Shown: positions 1 to 7,609 of the stretch, in pieces | How the letters are laid out: each line of letters begins with the position of its first letter | Numbering within the stretch: the first letter of the stretch is position 1 | Assembly (NCBI RefSeq): GCF_003463825.1 | Contig: NZ_QSDY01000034.1 | Location: 1 to 18,698, forward strand | Reading direction: 5' to 3' | Length of the DNA stretch: 18,698 nt | From: Veillonella sp. AM51-8BH | Lineage (GTDB): Bacteria; Bacillota; Negativicutes; Veillonellales; Veillonellaceae | Translations under genes and position numbers: made by a program | The notes under the pieces: generated by a model | Database searches by the model: none | Told to the model about the DNA's origin: nothing | What the model saw: the letters and a program-made list of their open reading frames with translations, nothing else

Positions 1-125
1 ATTCATATAAATAATAGTATAATTTATAGTAGAGTATGATATATGCTTTTTCTAGCTAATAGATTGATTATGAATGATTTAGACAAAATTGTAGTCATCT
101 AACATCGTGAACATAGCCAGATTAC

Positions 126-155
126 TTGTAGGTTTGGAATTTATAAATATATAAT
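126..155 (+). promoter_or_regulatory. Probable sigma-70 promoter for the hydroxyacid dehydrogenase
   Basis: TTGTAG (126-131) and a perfect TATAAT (150-155) are separated by 18 bases, about 25 bases before the start codon. An AGGAGG ribosome binding site lies at 169-174. No operator was recognised. The bases before it (1-125) are AT-rich and hold no gene I can support. Confidence 0.55.
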
Positions 156-179
156 ATAGCATCTATGTAGGAGGTTCTC

Positions 180-1133
180 ATGAGCGAACGTGTAGTAGTG
201 GTAAATGCAAGTAAAATGAATTATGACCATGCATTAGATTTTTCTGTATTATCTAGTGATGTACAGGTTTATGATGATAGTACAAATGAAGAGCTTATAG
301 AACGTATTCAAGGGGCTCGCGTTGTAGTTACAAAAGAATTACCCGTAGGGGTTGATTTGCTTTCACAATTCCCAGATACTGTAAAACTCATCGTAGAAGC
401 GGGTACAGGATATAATAATATCGACCTTAATGCAGCAAAGGAAAGAGGCATCACTGTATGCAACATTCCAGCGTATAGCACAGAGCGTGTAGCACATACG
501 GTAATCATGATGATTCTCAATTTTGCGTCCACAATGCAGAAACAAATCGGTATGCTTGCAAAAGGAGATCGCAGTAACTTTACAAAATATTTGCAAGTGA
601 GCCACACAGAAGTGAATGGTAAAACATTAGGTGTTGTTGGTGCTGGGCACATCGGTATGGAAGTTATCAAAGTAGCAAAAGCACTTGGTATGAATATCTT
701 AATCCATACGCGTACACCAAAGGCTGATGGCGACGGCGTTCGCTATGTAAGTCTTGATGAATTACTAGCAAATAGTGATTATATTACATTACATTGCCCG
801 TTGAATGACCAAACTAAGCACATGATTAATAAAGAGACAATCGCTAAGATGAAACCTAGTGCAGTCATTGTAAATACTGGCCGTGGTCCTCTCATTAATG
901 AAGCAGATCTTTGTGAAGCATTAGCGGCTAAACGCATTGCAGGTGCAGGCCTTGATGTACAAGAGGTAGAACCTCCAGCAGAGGATAGCCCTCTATATAC
1001 ACTGGATAATGTTATTATCACACCACATATGGGCTGGAAAGGCCTTGAAACACGTCAACGCTTGGTAGGCATCATTCGTGATAATGTTCAAGCATTCTTC
1101 AAAGGTGAACCAATTAATGTAGTATCTAAATAA
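180..1133 (+). CDS. D-isomer-specific 2-hydroxyacid dehydrogenase (glycerate/hydroxypyruvate reductase-like)
   Basis: The 317-residue cytosolic enzyme is predicted to interconvert a 2-keto acid and a D-2-hydroxy acid with a nicotinamide cofactor. An N-terminal substrate domain is interrupted by the Rossmann domain, which has GAGHIG at 154-159. The catalytic triad of the family is visible: Arg235 in NTGRGP, Glu264 in VEP and His283 in TPHMGW. The Arg-Glu spacing of 29 equals that of phosphoglycerate dehydrogenase. There is no C-terminal ACT domain, so it is not a long SerA. The end of beta strand 2 reads IHTRTP, without the acidic residue typical of NAD use. This hints at NADP preference, which is inference. 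The start is set by TAGGAGG five bases upstream. It is a single-gene unit with its own promoter and terminator. The exact substrate (glycerate, lactate or other) cannot be read from the sequence. Confidence 0.9.
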   Translation: MSERVVVVNASKMNYDHALDFSVLSSDVQVYDDSTNEELIERIQGARVVVTKELPVGVDLLSQFPDTVKLIVEAGTGYNNIDLNAAKERGITVCNIPAYSTERVAHTVIMMILNFASTMQKQIGMLAKGDRSNFTKYLQVSHTEVNGKTLGVVGAGHIGMEVIKVAKALGMNILIHTRTPKADGDGVRYVSLDELLANSDYITLHCPLNDQTKHMINKETIAKMKPSAVIVNTGRGPLINEADLCEALAAKRIAGAGLDVQEVEPPAEDSPLYTLDNVIITPHMGWKGLETRQRLVGIIRDNVQAFFKGEPINVVSK

Positions 1134-1233
1134 AATAGATATTAGATAAATAGGCTATCAAAGAAAATGTGCGCTGAACATACATAAATCAGTGTACAAA
1201 TAATAGAAATTAAAACGACCTATAAATACAATA

Positions 1234-1274
1234 AGAGCCGTCCCCGGTTGTGTGGGGGCGGCTCTATTGTTTTT
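1234..1274 (+). terminator. Strong intrinsic terminator between convergent genes
   Basis: AGAGCCGTCCCC (1234-1245) pairs with GGGGGCGGCTCT (1254-1265) around an 8-base loop, with one G-U pair, followed by ATTGTTTTT. It ends the dehydrogenase transcript. Read from the minus strand the stem is the same but the tail is less T-rich, so it may only weakly end the pfl operon. The rest of 1134-1336 holds an alternating AT stretch near 1299-1318 and no gene. Confidence 0.85.
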
Positions 1275-1336
1275 AGGGCTATCATAGATCAAGTCTTGGT
1301 ATATATATGTATATATATCAAGGGAGGTAGTTATCC

Positions 1337-2122
1337 TCAAACTTGATTATGATTGATGTTGTGTTTTGATGGGACTCCACCAATGGCGTCGATAGGCTTG
1401 ATGCCTTCCACCACGGTTCTTGTCGCTTTGGCCGCTAAATCTTTTGTTGCGGCTGGTATGCCCTCTAGACGATAGGTAATACCTAACTCCTTATATTTAG
1501 CAGTACCCATAACGTGATATGGTAAGCAATCAACGGCTTGTAAGTTTTTCAGAGATCCTAGGAAAAAGCCTAGACGATAGTGATGATCTGCATTATCTGT
1601 AATCGTAGGAACTACAACGTGACGAACCCAAATGGGAACTTCTACGTCTGCTGTCATTCGTGCAAAGCCGAGAATAGGCTCTAACGATTTGCCAGTTAAC
1701 CACAGATGTTTATCAGGATCGATTTCTTTAAGGTCTAGGATGACGAGACTAGTGACACTGAGTAGCTTACGGTAGGCCACCTCTTGGTGGGGATCAAAAC
1801 AAATTCCACTTGTATCTAAACAGGTATGGACGTTTCTTTCACGGAAATATGTGAAAAGCTCAGTAACAAAGTCGATTTGCATAAGAGCTTCCCCACCTGT
1901 GACGGTGATACCACCATTAGTATAAAATTGGCGGTTACGTTCGTACTGGTCCCACAGCTCCTCAACGGTCATGAACTTAACATCATCGCTACTTTCATTC
2001 CATGTGTCGGGATTGTGACAATAGGCACAACGCATGGGGCATCCTTGGAGGAAGACCACCATGCGCATGCCTGGACCATCAACCGTACCCATCGTTTCAA
2101 CCGAATGAATACGTCCTGTCAT
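1337..2122 (-). CDS. pflA: Pyruvate formate-lyase activating enzyme (radical SAM)
   Basis: The 261-residue protein belongs to the glycyl-radical enzyme activase family. It cleaves S-adenosylmethionine at a [4Fe-4S] cluster and abstracts hydrogen from the radical glycine of pyruvate formate-lyase. The cluster motif CPMRCAYC gives Cys28, Cys32 and Cys35. The upstream TVDGPGMRMVVFLQGC segment is typical of PflA. There is no extra two-cluster ferredoxin insertion between the motif and TVEELWDQY, so it is the short PflA type and not the longer activases of other glycyl-radical enzymes. It is slightly longer than E. coli PflA because of a polar C-terminal tail (about 15 residues). The start at 2122 has GAGG seven bases upstream and lies 12 bases after the small glycyl-radical gene, so it is the last gene of the operon. 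Its substrate here is expected to be Gly54 of that separate 79-residue protein. Confidence 0.95.
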   Translation of the reverse strand: MTGRIHSVETMGTVDGPGMRMVVFLQGCPMRCAYCHNPDTWNESSDDVKFMTVEELWDQYERNRQFYTNGGITVTGGEALMQIDFVTELFTYFRERNVHTCLDTSGICFDPHQEVAYRKLLSVTSLVILDLKEIDPDKHLWLTGKSLEPILGFARMTADVEVPIWVRHVVVPTITDNADHHYRLGFFLGSLKNLQAVDCLPYHVMGTAKYKELGITYRLEGIPAATKDLAAKATRTVVEGIKPIDAIGGVPSKHNINHNQV

Positions 2123-2134
2123 AGGAAACCTCGA

Positions 2135-2374
2135 TTAGATTTGTTGATGGAATGTACGGGAAATAACTTCGTCCTGTTGTGCTTTAGTCAATTTGCTGAA
2201 GTGTACTGCGTAACCAGATACACGAACAGTCAATTGAGGGTACAACTCAGGATGTTTTTGAGCGTCTAACAATGTTTCACGAGTGAACACGTTAACGTTC
2301 AAATGATGACCGCCTTTTTGGGAGTAGCCATCCAATAACTCTACCAAGTTATCAACTTGTTGTTGGTTGCTCAT
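2135..2374 (-). CDS. Stand-alone glycyl-radical domain of a split pyruvate formate-lyase (GrcA/YfiD-like)
   Basis: The 79-residue protein consists almost wholly of the C-terminal glycyl-radical domain of pyruvate formate-lyase. GGHHLNVNV, then [16 protein letters not shown], then [10 protein letters not shown] match the last ~60 residues of E. coli PflB nearly block for block. The radical site is predicted to be Gly54 in RVSGYAV. The preceding catalytic gene in the same operon stops before this domain, so this protein most likely supplies the radical permanently. That differs from E. coli GrcA/YfiD, which rescues oxygen-damaged full-length enzyme. It has its own AAAGGAGG ribosome binding site and ATG, and the 75 bases before it do not read as missing pfl sequence. 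This argues against a simple frameshift. PflA follows 12 bases downstream. Confidence 0.92.
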   Translation of the reverse strand: MSNQQQVDNLVELLDGYSQKGGHHLNVNVFTRETLLDAQKHPELYPQLTVRVSGYAVHFSKLTKAQQDEVISRTFHQQI

Positions 2375-2408
2375 GGGTATTGCCTCCTTTCAACCAAGAC
2401 TAACACTC

Positions 2409-2438
2409 GTATCGGTGCCGGTGAAAGCACACAGATAC
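2409..2438 (-). other. Hairpin between the two pyruvate formate-lyase cistrons
   Basis: In the 75-base gap between the large and small pfl genes, GTATC pairs with GATAC and GTGC with GCAC around an 8-base loop with a small internal loop (2409-2413, 2415-2418, 2427-2430, 2434-2438). No T-run follows, so it is not a normal terminator. It could protect the 3' end of the upstream cistron and set the ratio of the two proteins, which is inference. Confidence 0.4.
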
Positions 2439-2449
2439 TATGGAAGACG

Positions 2450-4567
2450 TTATTTATCTTCCTTTATAGTAACATTCGGTTCACTACATGCGAAGTTTGT
2501 ATTGGAGTTAGGCAATTGAGATGGATCTAACTCAATATCAAAATCGCTGACGGACACAAATGTTTCACCAGATTTACCTAATGCGTCAGGAATGATAGAG
2601 AAGGTATTGGAAATACCATCGGAGCTATCACGCCATGGCATTTTTGCTACGGATGCCAACGAAGAAACAGCACCGTGAGTGTCACGACCATGCATTGGGT
2701 TAGCACCAGGAGCAAAAGCTTCACCGGCTTTACGGCCGTCTGGTGTAGAACCTGTTGCTGTACCATATACTACGTTGGAAGTAATTGTTAACAAGCTCAT
2801 AGTAGGAACGGATTGACGGTATGTAGGATGTTTACGAATTTTATTCATAAATGTGGAAACAACTTTTGCTGCCAAGCTATCTACACGATCGTCATCGTTA
2901 CCATATTTAGGGAAGTCACCTTCGATTTCGAAATCAACAGCGATGCCGTTTTCGTCACGAATAGGTTTTACCTTAGCATATTTAATAGCGGACAAGGAGT
3001 CAGCTACTACGGATAAACCAGCGATACCAGTTGCAAACCAACGAGTTACCTTGCGGTCGTGCAATGCCATTTCTAGTTTTTCATAAGCATATTTGTCGTG
3101 CATGTAGTGAATGATGTTCAATGCGTTTACATATACGCCTGCTAACCATTCCATCATGTCGTCGAATTTTTCCCATACTTCGTCGAATTCTAAGTATTCG
3201 GAAGTGATAGGGCGGTATTTAGGACCAATTTGTTTTTTTAATTTTTCGTCAACGCCGCCATTGATTGCGTAAAGCAAGCATTTAGCCAAGTTGGAACGAG
3301 CGCCGAAGAATTGCATTTCTTTACCAATACGCATTGGGGATACGCAACATGCGATAGCGTAGTCATCACCAGAGTTAGGACGCATTAAATCGTCGTTTTC
3401 GTATTGGATGGAAGATGTTTCGATGGATAATTTCGCACAGAAGCGGCGGAAGCCGATAGGCATGCGCGGGGACCACAATACAGTGAGGTTTGGCTCTGGA
3501 GCAGGACCAAGGTTAGTCAATGTATGTAGGTAACGGAAGGACATTTTAGATACTAATGTACGGCCGTCAGTACCCATACCACCGATAGATTCAGTAGTCC
3601 ACACAGGATCGCCTGTGAATAGGTTATTATATTCGTGGATACGTGCGAAGCGAACCATACGCAATTTCATGATGAAATGATCTACGAACTCTTGAATTTG
3701 TTCTTCTGTATATGTGCCGTTGCGAAGGTCACGTTCAGCGTAAATATCTAGGAATGTAGAGTTACGACCAATGGACATAGCCGCACCGTTTTGCTCTTTA
3801 ATAGCGCCAAGGTAGCCGAAGTAAATCCATTGCATAGCTTCTTTAACATCTTTAGCTGGTCCAGAAATGTCGTAACCATAAGACGCAGCCATTTCTTTCA
3901 ATTCCTTCAAGGAACGAATTTGTTCTTGGATTTCTTCGCGATCGCGAATTACATCTTCAAGCATATCGCCCATTGTGATGCTAAATTGTTCTTTTTTGTC
4001 TTCGATAAGGTAATCAACACCATACAACGCGATACGGCGATAGTCACCGATGATACGGCCACGGCTGTAAGCATCAGGCAAACCAGTTACGATGTGAGCT
4101 GTACGAGCGGCACGCATTTCTGGTGTGTACACATCAAATACACCATCGTTATGAGTTTTACGATGTTTTCTGAAGAAGTCTTCTGTTCGGGGATCCATTT
4201 TGAAGCCGTATTCTTCAATAGCGGATTTCGCTGTGCGCAAGCCACCATAAGGGAACATAGCGCGTTTTAAAGGTTTGTCAGTTTGTAAACCAACGATTGT
4301 TTCAAGGTCTTTGTCGATATATCCTGGCGCATGGGCAGTAATGTGTGTGGCCACGGAAGTATCGGCATCGAGCATGCCGCCTTTTTCACGTTCTTCTTCG
4401 TAAAGCTTCATTACTTGGTCCCATAATTTTGTCGTTCTTTCTGTAGGACCAGCAAGGAAGGAATCGTCCCCTTCATAGGGGATATAGTTTTTTTGAATAA
4501 AGTCGCGTACGTCAACGGCTTTATCCCACACACCTGTGTTAAAATCTTTCCATGCAGTATGTTGCAT
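2450..4567 (-). CDS. pflB: Pyruvate formate-lyase catalytic chain lacking the glycyl-radical domain
   Basis: The 705-residue cytosolic chain corresponds to the barrel part of formate C-acetyltransferase, which converts pyruvate and CoA to acetyl-CoA and formate. The catalytic pair Cys407-Cys408 lies in [10 protein letters not shown]. Other family blocks are visible, including [29 protein letters not shown] and [21 protein letters not shown]. Homology to E. coli PflB (759 residues) runs to [14 protein letters not shown]. The last 40 residues (666-705) are unrelated, acidic, contain one Cys and replace the radical domain, which is encoded by the next gene. ATG at 4567 was chosen because GGAGGTGCAAA precedes it directly. 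A longer reading frame to 4639 has no such site, and its extra residues do not look like PFL. No formate channel gene (focA) is adjacent. Confidence 0.95.
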   Translation of the reverse strand: MQHTAWKDFNTGVWDKAVDVRDFIQKNYIPYEGDDSFLAGPTERTTKLWDQVMKLYEEEREKGGMLDADTSVATHITAHAPGYIDKDLETIVGLQTDKPLKRAMFPYGGLRTAKSAIEEYGFKMDPRTEDFFRKHRKTHNDGVFDVYTPEMRAARTAHIVTGLPDAYSRGRIIGDYRRIALYGVDYLIEDKKEQFSITMGDMLEDVIRDREEIQEQIRSLKELKEMAASYGYDISGPAKDVKEAMQWIYFGYLGAIKEQNGAAMSIGRNSTFLDIYAERDLRNGTYTEEQIQEFVDHFIMKLRMVRFARIHEYNNLFTGDPVWTTESIGGMGTDGRTLVSKMSFRYLHTLTNLGPAPEPNLTVLWSPRMPIGFRRFCAKLSIETSSIQYENDDLMRPNSGDDYAIACCVSPMRIGKEMQFFGARSNLAKCLLYAINGGVDEKLKKQIGPKYRPITSEYLEFDEVWEKFDDMMEWLAGVYVNALNIIHYMHDKYAYEKLEMALHDRKVTRWFATGIAGLSVVADSLSAIKYAKVKPIRDENGIAVDFEIEGDFPKYGNDDDRVDSLAAKVVSTFMNKIRKHPTYRQSVPTMSLLTITSNVVYGTATGSTPDGRKAGEAFAPGANPMHGRDTHGAVSSLASVAKMPWRDSSDGISNTFSIIPDALGKSGETFVSVSDFDIELDPSQLPNSNTNFACSEPNVTIKEDK

Positions 4568-4612
4568 TTTGCACCTCCATAAAAGGATATAACTATAGAT
4601 TTCTATGCCTAT

Positions 4613-4641
4613 AGTGTACAATGTTTGTCTCGATTTCACAA
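4613..4641 (-). promoter_or_regulatory. Candidate promoter of the pfl operon
   Basis: On the minus strand TTGTGA (4641-4636) and TACACT (4618-4613) are 17 bases apart, about 45 bases before the pflB start. Each box matches the consensus at four of six positions. The TTGTGA half could also be half of an FNR/CRP- or Rex-like site, but no second half of good quality was seen. Confidence 0.35.
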
Positions 4642-4942
4642 ATTTTAAATGATATATATTTTCAATACATGCTATGCAATATTCGTAAGAGTAGTTCTTA
4701 TTTAAAATCCTGCAATAATGGGTTCATCATTTAAAATCCAGTAATTATAACGTTTGAATTGAAAAATATGGGGATATACACCTGGATTTTTGATTTTATA
4801 TTATCTTTAAATAATGAAAATTCATATCAATAAATAGGAAGTATTCGATATAGTGTGATGTACATTCTTGGAATACTAGGGCCTTAATATGGTAATATTT
4901 AGATAATATTGATTTAGGAACTACGTAGAAAGGTGGATGCTA
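4642..4942. other. Divergent intergenic region with a thrice-repeated AAAATCC motif
   Basis: This AT-rich region between the divergent pfl operon and the EamA transporter holds no gene. AAAATCC(T/A)G occurs at 4703-4711 and 4733-4741, spaced by 30 bases (about three helical turns). The inverse CTGGATTTT occurs at 4782-4790. The second and third copies could also pair in RNA or as a long-looped palindrome. A weak promoter for the transporter may lie around 4868-4898 (TTGGAA and TAATAT, with an over-long spacer). Confidence 0.4.
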
Positions 4943-5809
4943 ATGACAAATCGAATGAAAGCTATCTTAGGAGCATCTGCTACCATTGCCGTATGGGCTA
5001 CGGCGTTCCCTTTTGGAAAAGTGGCATTGCAATCTGTAGACGCCTTGACCCTATCTGTAGCAAGGGTTGTAGGTGGTGCTATACTCATGCTGATTATTGG
5101 TGTATTCAAAGGTTTACACATTCCTACATCTTGGCGTGAGTGGGGCGTATATATTTTATTAGGCGCTACAGGGAACTTCATTTACCAAGTTGTGTTTAAT
5201 GAAGGTTTACGAACAATACCCGCAGCTACATCGAGTATTATTATGGCATTGACGCCAATGGTAACGGCACTGATGGCATTAATCGTTTATAAAGATAGAA
5301 TACGACCTATTGGCTGGCTTTTCACCGTAACAGCCTTTGTAGGCGTAGCAGTTATTATTCTTTGGAACTCAACTCTAACGATTCCTATGGGTGCCATATG
5401 GACGTTGATAGGGATGGTACTGTTTGCAATCTATAACATTCTGAATCGCGGACTTAGCTTGAAAGGGTATAACTCTATTACCATCGCCATGTGGTCAATG
5501 TTTACCGGTGCTATCATGGCATTACCATTTGCAGATCATGCTATTGATATGATTGTAGCCGCACCTATTAGTGCAAAGCTTGCTATGCTGTACTTAGCAT
5601 TCTTCTCCAGTGCACTAGGATTCGTATTCTGGAGCTATGCCTTTGAACATGCCGAAAAGGTGTCTGATGTAACTAATTTTATGTATATCTCGCCGATTGT
5701 GGCAGCCATAGTAGCAGCCTTTTTATTAGGCGAAATACCAAATATGGGCCTCTATATTGGGGCACCTGTTATTTTAGGCTCCTTATATCTCTTTAATCGA
5801 TATAGATAA
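4943..5809 (+). CDS. EamA/DMT-superfamily membrane transporter
   Basis: The 288-residue inner-membrane protein has about ten hydrophobic segments arranged as two EamA repeats (roughly residues 5-135 and 145-285). The family hallmark is visible in the N-terminal half: WATAFPFGKVAL near the start and a TSSIIMALTPMVTALMAL segment ending the first repeat. Family members export amino acids, metabolites or toxic small molecules. The substrate cannot be told here. The ATG at 4943 is preferred over the one at 4937, because AGGTGG (4931-4936) would touch the earlier start and sits six bases from the later one. The gene is alone between a divergent promoter region and a terminator. Confidence 0.88.
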   Translation: MTNRMKAILGASATIAVWATAFPFGKVALQSVDALTLSVARVVGGAILMLIIGVFKGLHIPTSWREWGVYILLGATGNFIYQVVFNEGLRTIPAATSSIIMALTPMVTALMALIVYKDRIRPIGWLFTVTAFVGVAVIILWNSTLTIPMGAIWTLIGMVLFAIYNILNRGLSLKGYNSITIAMWSMFTGAIMALPFADHAIDMIVAAPISAKLAMLYLAFFSSALGFVFWSYAFEHAEKVSDVTNFMYISPIVAAIVAAFLLGEIPNMGLYIGAPVILGSLYLFNRYR

Positions 5810-5814
5810 ATAAA

Positions 5815-5849
5815 GAACCTCAACTTTTTAAAGGTTGAGGTTCTTTTTT
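5815..5849. terminator. Bidirectional intrinsic terminator
   Basis: GAACCTCAAC (5815-5824) pairs with GTTGAGGTTC (5834-5843), followed by six T. On the other strand the stem is followed by TTTATTTA. It lies between the convergent EamA gene and the ABC exporter operon, which stops at 5853, and can serve both. Confidence 0.9.
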
Positions 5850-5852
5850 GCT

Positions 5853-7139
5853 CTATACGGTCATACCTGCCGCATAGTTTTCATAGAGTTCTTTATAGTG
5901 ACCACCGCGTTCGATTAGTTCGTGATGTGTTCCTTGTTCCACAATGGTGCCGTTTTCTACTACGAGTAGGAAGTCCGCATTTTTGATTGTAGACAAGCGA
6001 TGGGCGATGACGATACTTGTACGTCCCTTGAGGAGGGTATTCATGGCTTTTTGAACCTCTACCTCGGTACGAGTATCGACGTTAGCTGTCGCTTCGTCTA
6101 GGATGAGAATAGTTGGATCCGCCAAGAAGGCACGAGCGATGGTGATTAACTGGCGTTGGCCTTGCGATAGGTCATCGCCACCACGTTTGAGAACTGTATC
6201 ATAGCCATCTGGCAAGGTACGGATAAAGTGATCTGCCATGGCAAGTTTGGCAACATATTCAATCTCTTCACGACTAGCATTTGGTTTGCCGTAGCCAATA
6301 TTATCGGCGATAGTACCCGTGAAAATCCAAGCATCTTGTAATACCATGCCTACCGTGTTGTGTAAGCTTTCACGAGACACATCGCGAATATCGATACCAT
6401 CGATGGTGATGCGGCCATTTATAATGTCATAGAAGCGCATGATAAGGTTTACCAAGGTAGATTTACCCGCACCTGTAGGACCTACGATGGCCACCATAGA
6501 GCCACCAGGAATGTGGATGTTGATATCCTTCATAAATACATTGGACGGCGTATAGCCAAAATCAACATGCTCAAAATCGATTGTGCCTGGATGTGGTGTT
6601 GTATCACCTAATGTTTTATTTCCCTTATCGATTTCGGCTGGTGTATCAATGACTTCGTAAATACGACCCAAGGCCGCAGAAGTTTCTTGAAATTTGGTGA
6701 GTATATAGGAACTACGAGATAGAGGGTCTGAAACTTGACCGACATAGAGGAAGAAGGCTTGAATATCACCGATGGAAATAGAACCACGTAACACCATGAG
6801 ACCCCCTTGAATGGCAACGAGGCAATAGGTAATTTGATTTAAAAATTTAACGAGCGGTTCTACCAGCTGACTGGTGAAAGCCGCGCTTCTCATACTTTTA
6901 AATAGATTATCGTTTAGAATATTTACTTGGTTAGTCGTAGTTTCCTCAAGACCAAAGGTTTGGATAATCGGTTTTCCTACTACAATTTCCTCTATGCCAC
7001 TGTTGAAAGCCCCTAAAGCGCTTTGGTTTTTAAGATATACCCGACGAGCCCGCTTAGAGAGCCATGTTAAACATAGGATACCGATACATATAATGGCGAT
7101 GATAGAGATGCCTAGCATTGGGCTTATCCAAATCATCAT
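5853..7139 (-). CDS. ABC exporter subunit 2, C-terminal part (later TM helices and ATPase domain)
   Basis: This 428-residue frame holds the last three to four membrane helices (1-165) and a complete nucleotide-binding domain (185-428) of a half-size ABC exporter. It shows Walker A GPTGAGKST (220-228), Q-loop Gln268, signature LSQGQ (324-328, normally LSGGQ), Walker B DE (348-349) and switch His380. The missing first helices are encoded just upstream in another frame. That frame ends with TGA overlapping this ATG in ATGA (7139-7136). Joined, the two parts give 585 residues, the usual length. AGGTG lies seven bases before the ATG, so separate, coupled translation is possible. A one-base deletion (natural or sequencing error) is the simpler explanation. 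The substrate is unknown; drugs, lipids or peptides are typical. Confidence 0.85.
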   Translation of the reverse strand: MMIWISPMLGISIIAIICIGILCLTWLSKRARRVYLKNQSALGAFNSGIEEIVVGKPIIQTFGLEETTTNQVNILNDNLFKSMRSAAFTSQLVEPLVKFLNQITYCLVAIQGGLMVLRGSISIGDIQAFFLYVGQVSDPLSRSSYILTKFQETSAALGRIYEVIDTPAEIDKGNKTLGDTTPHPGTIDFEHVDFGYTPSNVFMKDINIHIPGGSMVAIVGPTGAGKSTLVNLIMRFYDIINGRITIDGIDIRDVSRESLHNTVGMVLQDAWIFTGTIADNIGYGKPNASREEIEYVAKLAMADHFIRTLPDGYDTVLKRGGDDLSQGQRQLITIARAFLADPTILILDEATANVDTRTEVEVQKAMNTLLKGRTSIVIAHRLSTIKNADFLLVVENGTIVEQGTHHELIERGGHYKELYENYAAGMTV

Positions 7140-7609
7140 AGCGTGGCACCTATAATGCCGATAATGGCAGATACAAGACCTGGTACGCCTTCACCTATGG
7201 TTTCTGCAACTGCATCTAAGTCAGAGGTGAGACGGCTTAGTAAATCCCCACGTTGGTGATCGTGAAAGTATTCGATAGGTAGTGAGTATAAATGAGTACT
7301 CATGCGTGTGCGTAAAGCGAGTACTGTTTTTGAACCGATAGAGGCCATCATGTATTCGCCAAAGTAGGTGAATAAGGCGTGGCCCCCATAAATGGCAATA
7401 AGCCAGAGAATAATAGTATCAATGGAGGCGAATATTGTATTAATGTCTTGGTCTGTTTGCAAGCCACTAACAATAGCATCTACGACCTTGCCAAGTAATA
7501 CTGGAGCTGATACCTCAAACATAGCGGCCGTAATAAGCGCTAAGATGAGTAGTGCTAGCCAACCCCATTGGCTTTTAGACTCCATCAGGAAGCGGTGTAA
7601 TGGGCTCAT
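7136..7609 (-). CDS. ABC exporter subunit 2, N-terminal part (first TM helices), frame interrupted
   Basis: This 157-residue frame contains the start of an ABC exporter membrane domain: two helices, then the intracellular stretch LRTRMSTHLYSLPIEYFHDHQRGDLLSRLTSD cut short here by family habit, and the beginning of helix 3 (VSAIIGIIGATL), where it stops at TGA. The next frame continues the helix without a gap (MMIWISPMLG), so the break lies inside membrane helix 3. GAGGTGACAGC precedes the ATG at 7609, and the start overlaps the stop of subunit 1 by four bases (ATGA). On its own it cannot transport. It is either one piece of a two-piece subunit or the front of a frameshifted gene spanning 5853-7609. 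Confidence 0.75.
   Translation of the reverse strand: MSPLHRFLMESKSQWGWLALLILALITAAMFEVSAPVLLGKVVDAIVSGLQTDQDINTIFASIDTIILWLIAIYGGHALFTYFGEYMMASIGSKTVLALRTRMSTHLYSLPIEYFHDHQRGDLLSRLTSDLDAVAETIGEGVPGLVSAIIGIIGATL

Noticed and set aside
1299..1318. Alternating AT stretch as a regulatory element
   Set aside because: It is a short simple sequence between convergent genes, with no sign of function.
2375..2449. Split pfl explained by a simple frameshift or stop mutation
   Set aside because: The gap shows no leftover pfl coding in any frame, the small gene has a strong ribosome binding site and its own start, and the large chain gained a separate 40-residue tail. A point event would leave directly continuous homology, as in the ABC case.
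4568..4639. Upstream extension of pflB by 24 residues (start at 4639)
   Set aside because: There is no ribosome binding site for that start, the added residues do not resemble the family, and GGAGGTG lies directly before the ATG at 4567. The extension also covers the likely promoter.
4613..4641. FNR/CRP or Rex operator before pfl
   Set aside because: Only one half (TTGTGA) is convincing; the opposite half is too poor to call.
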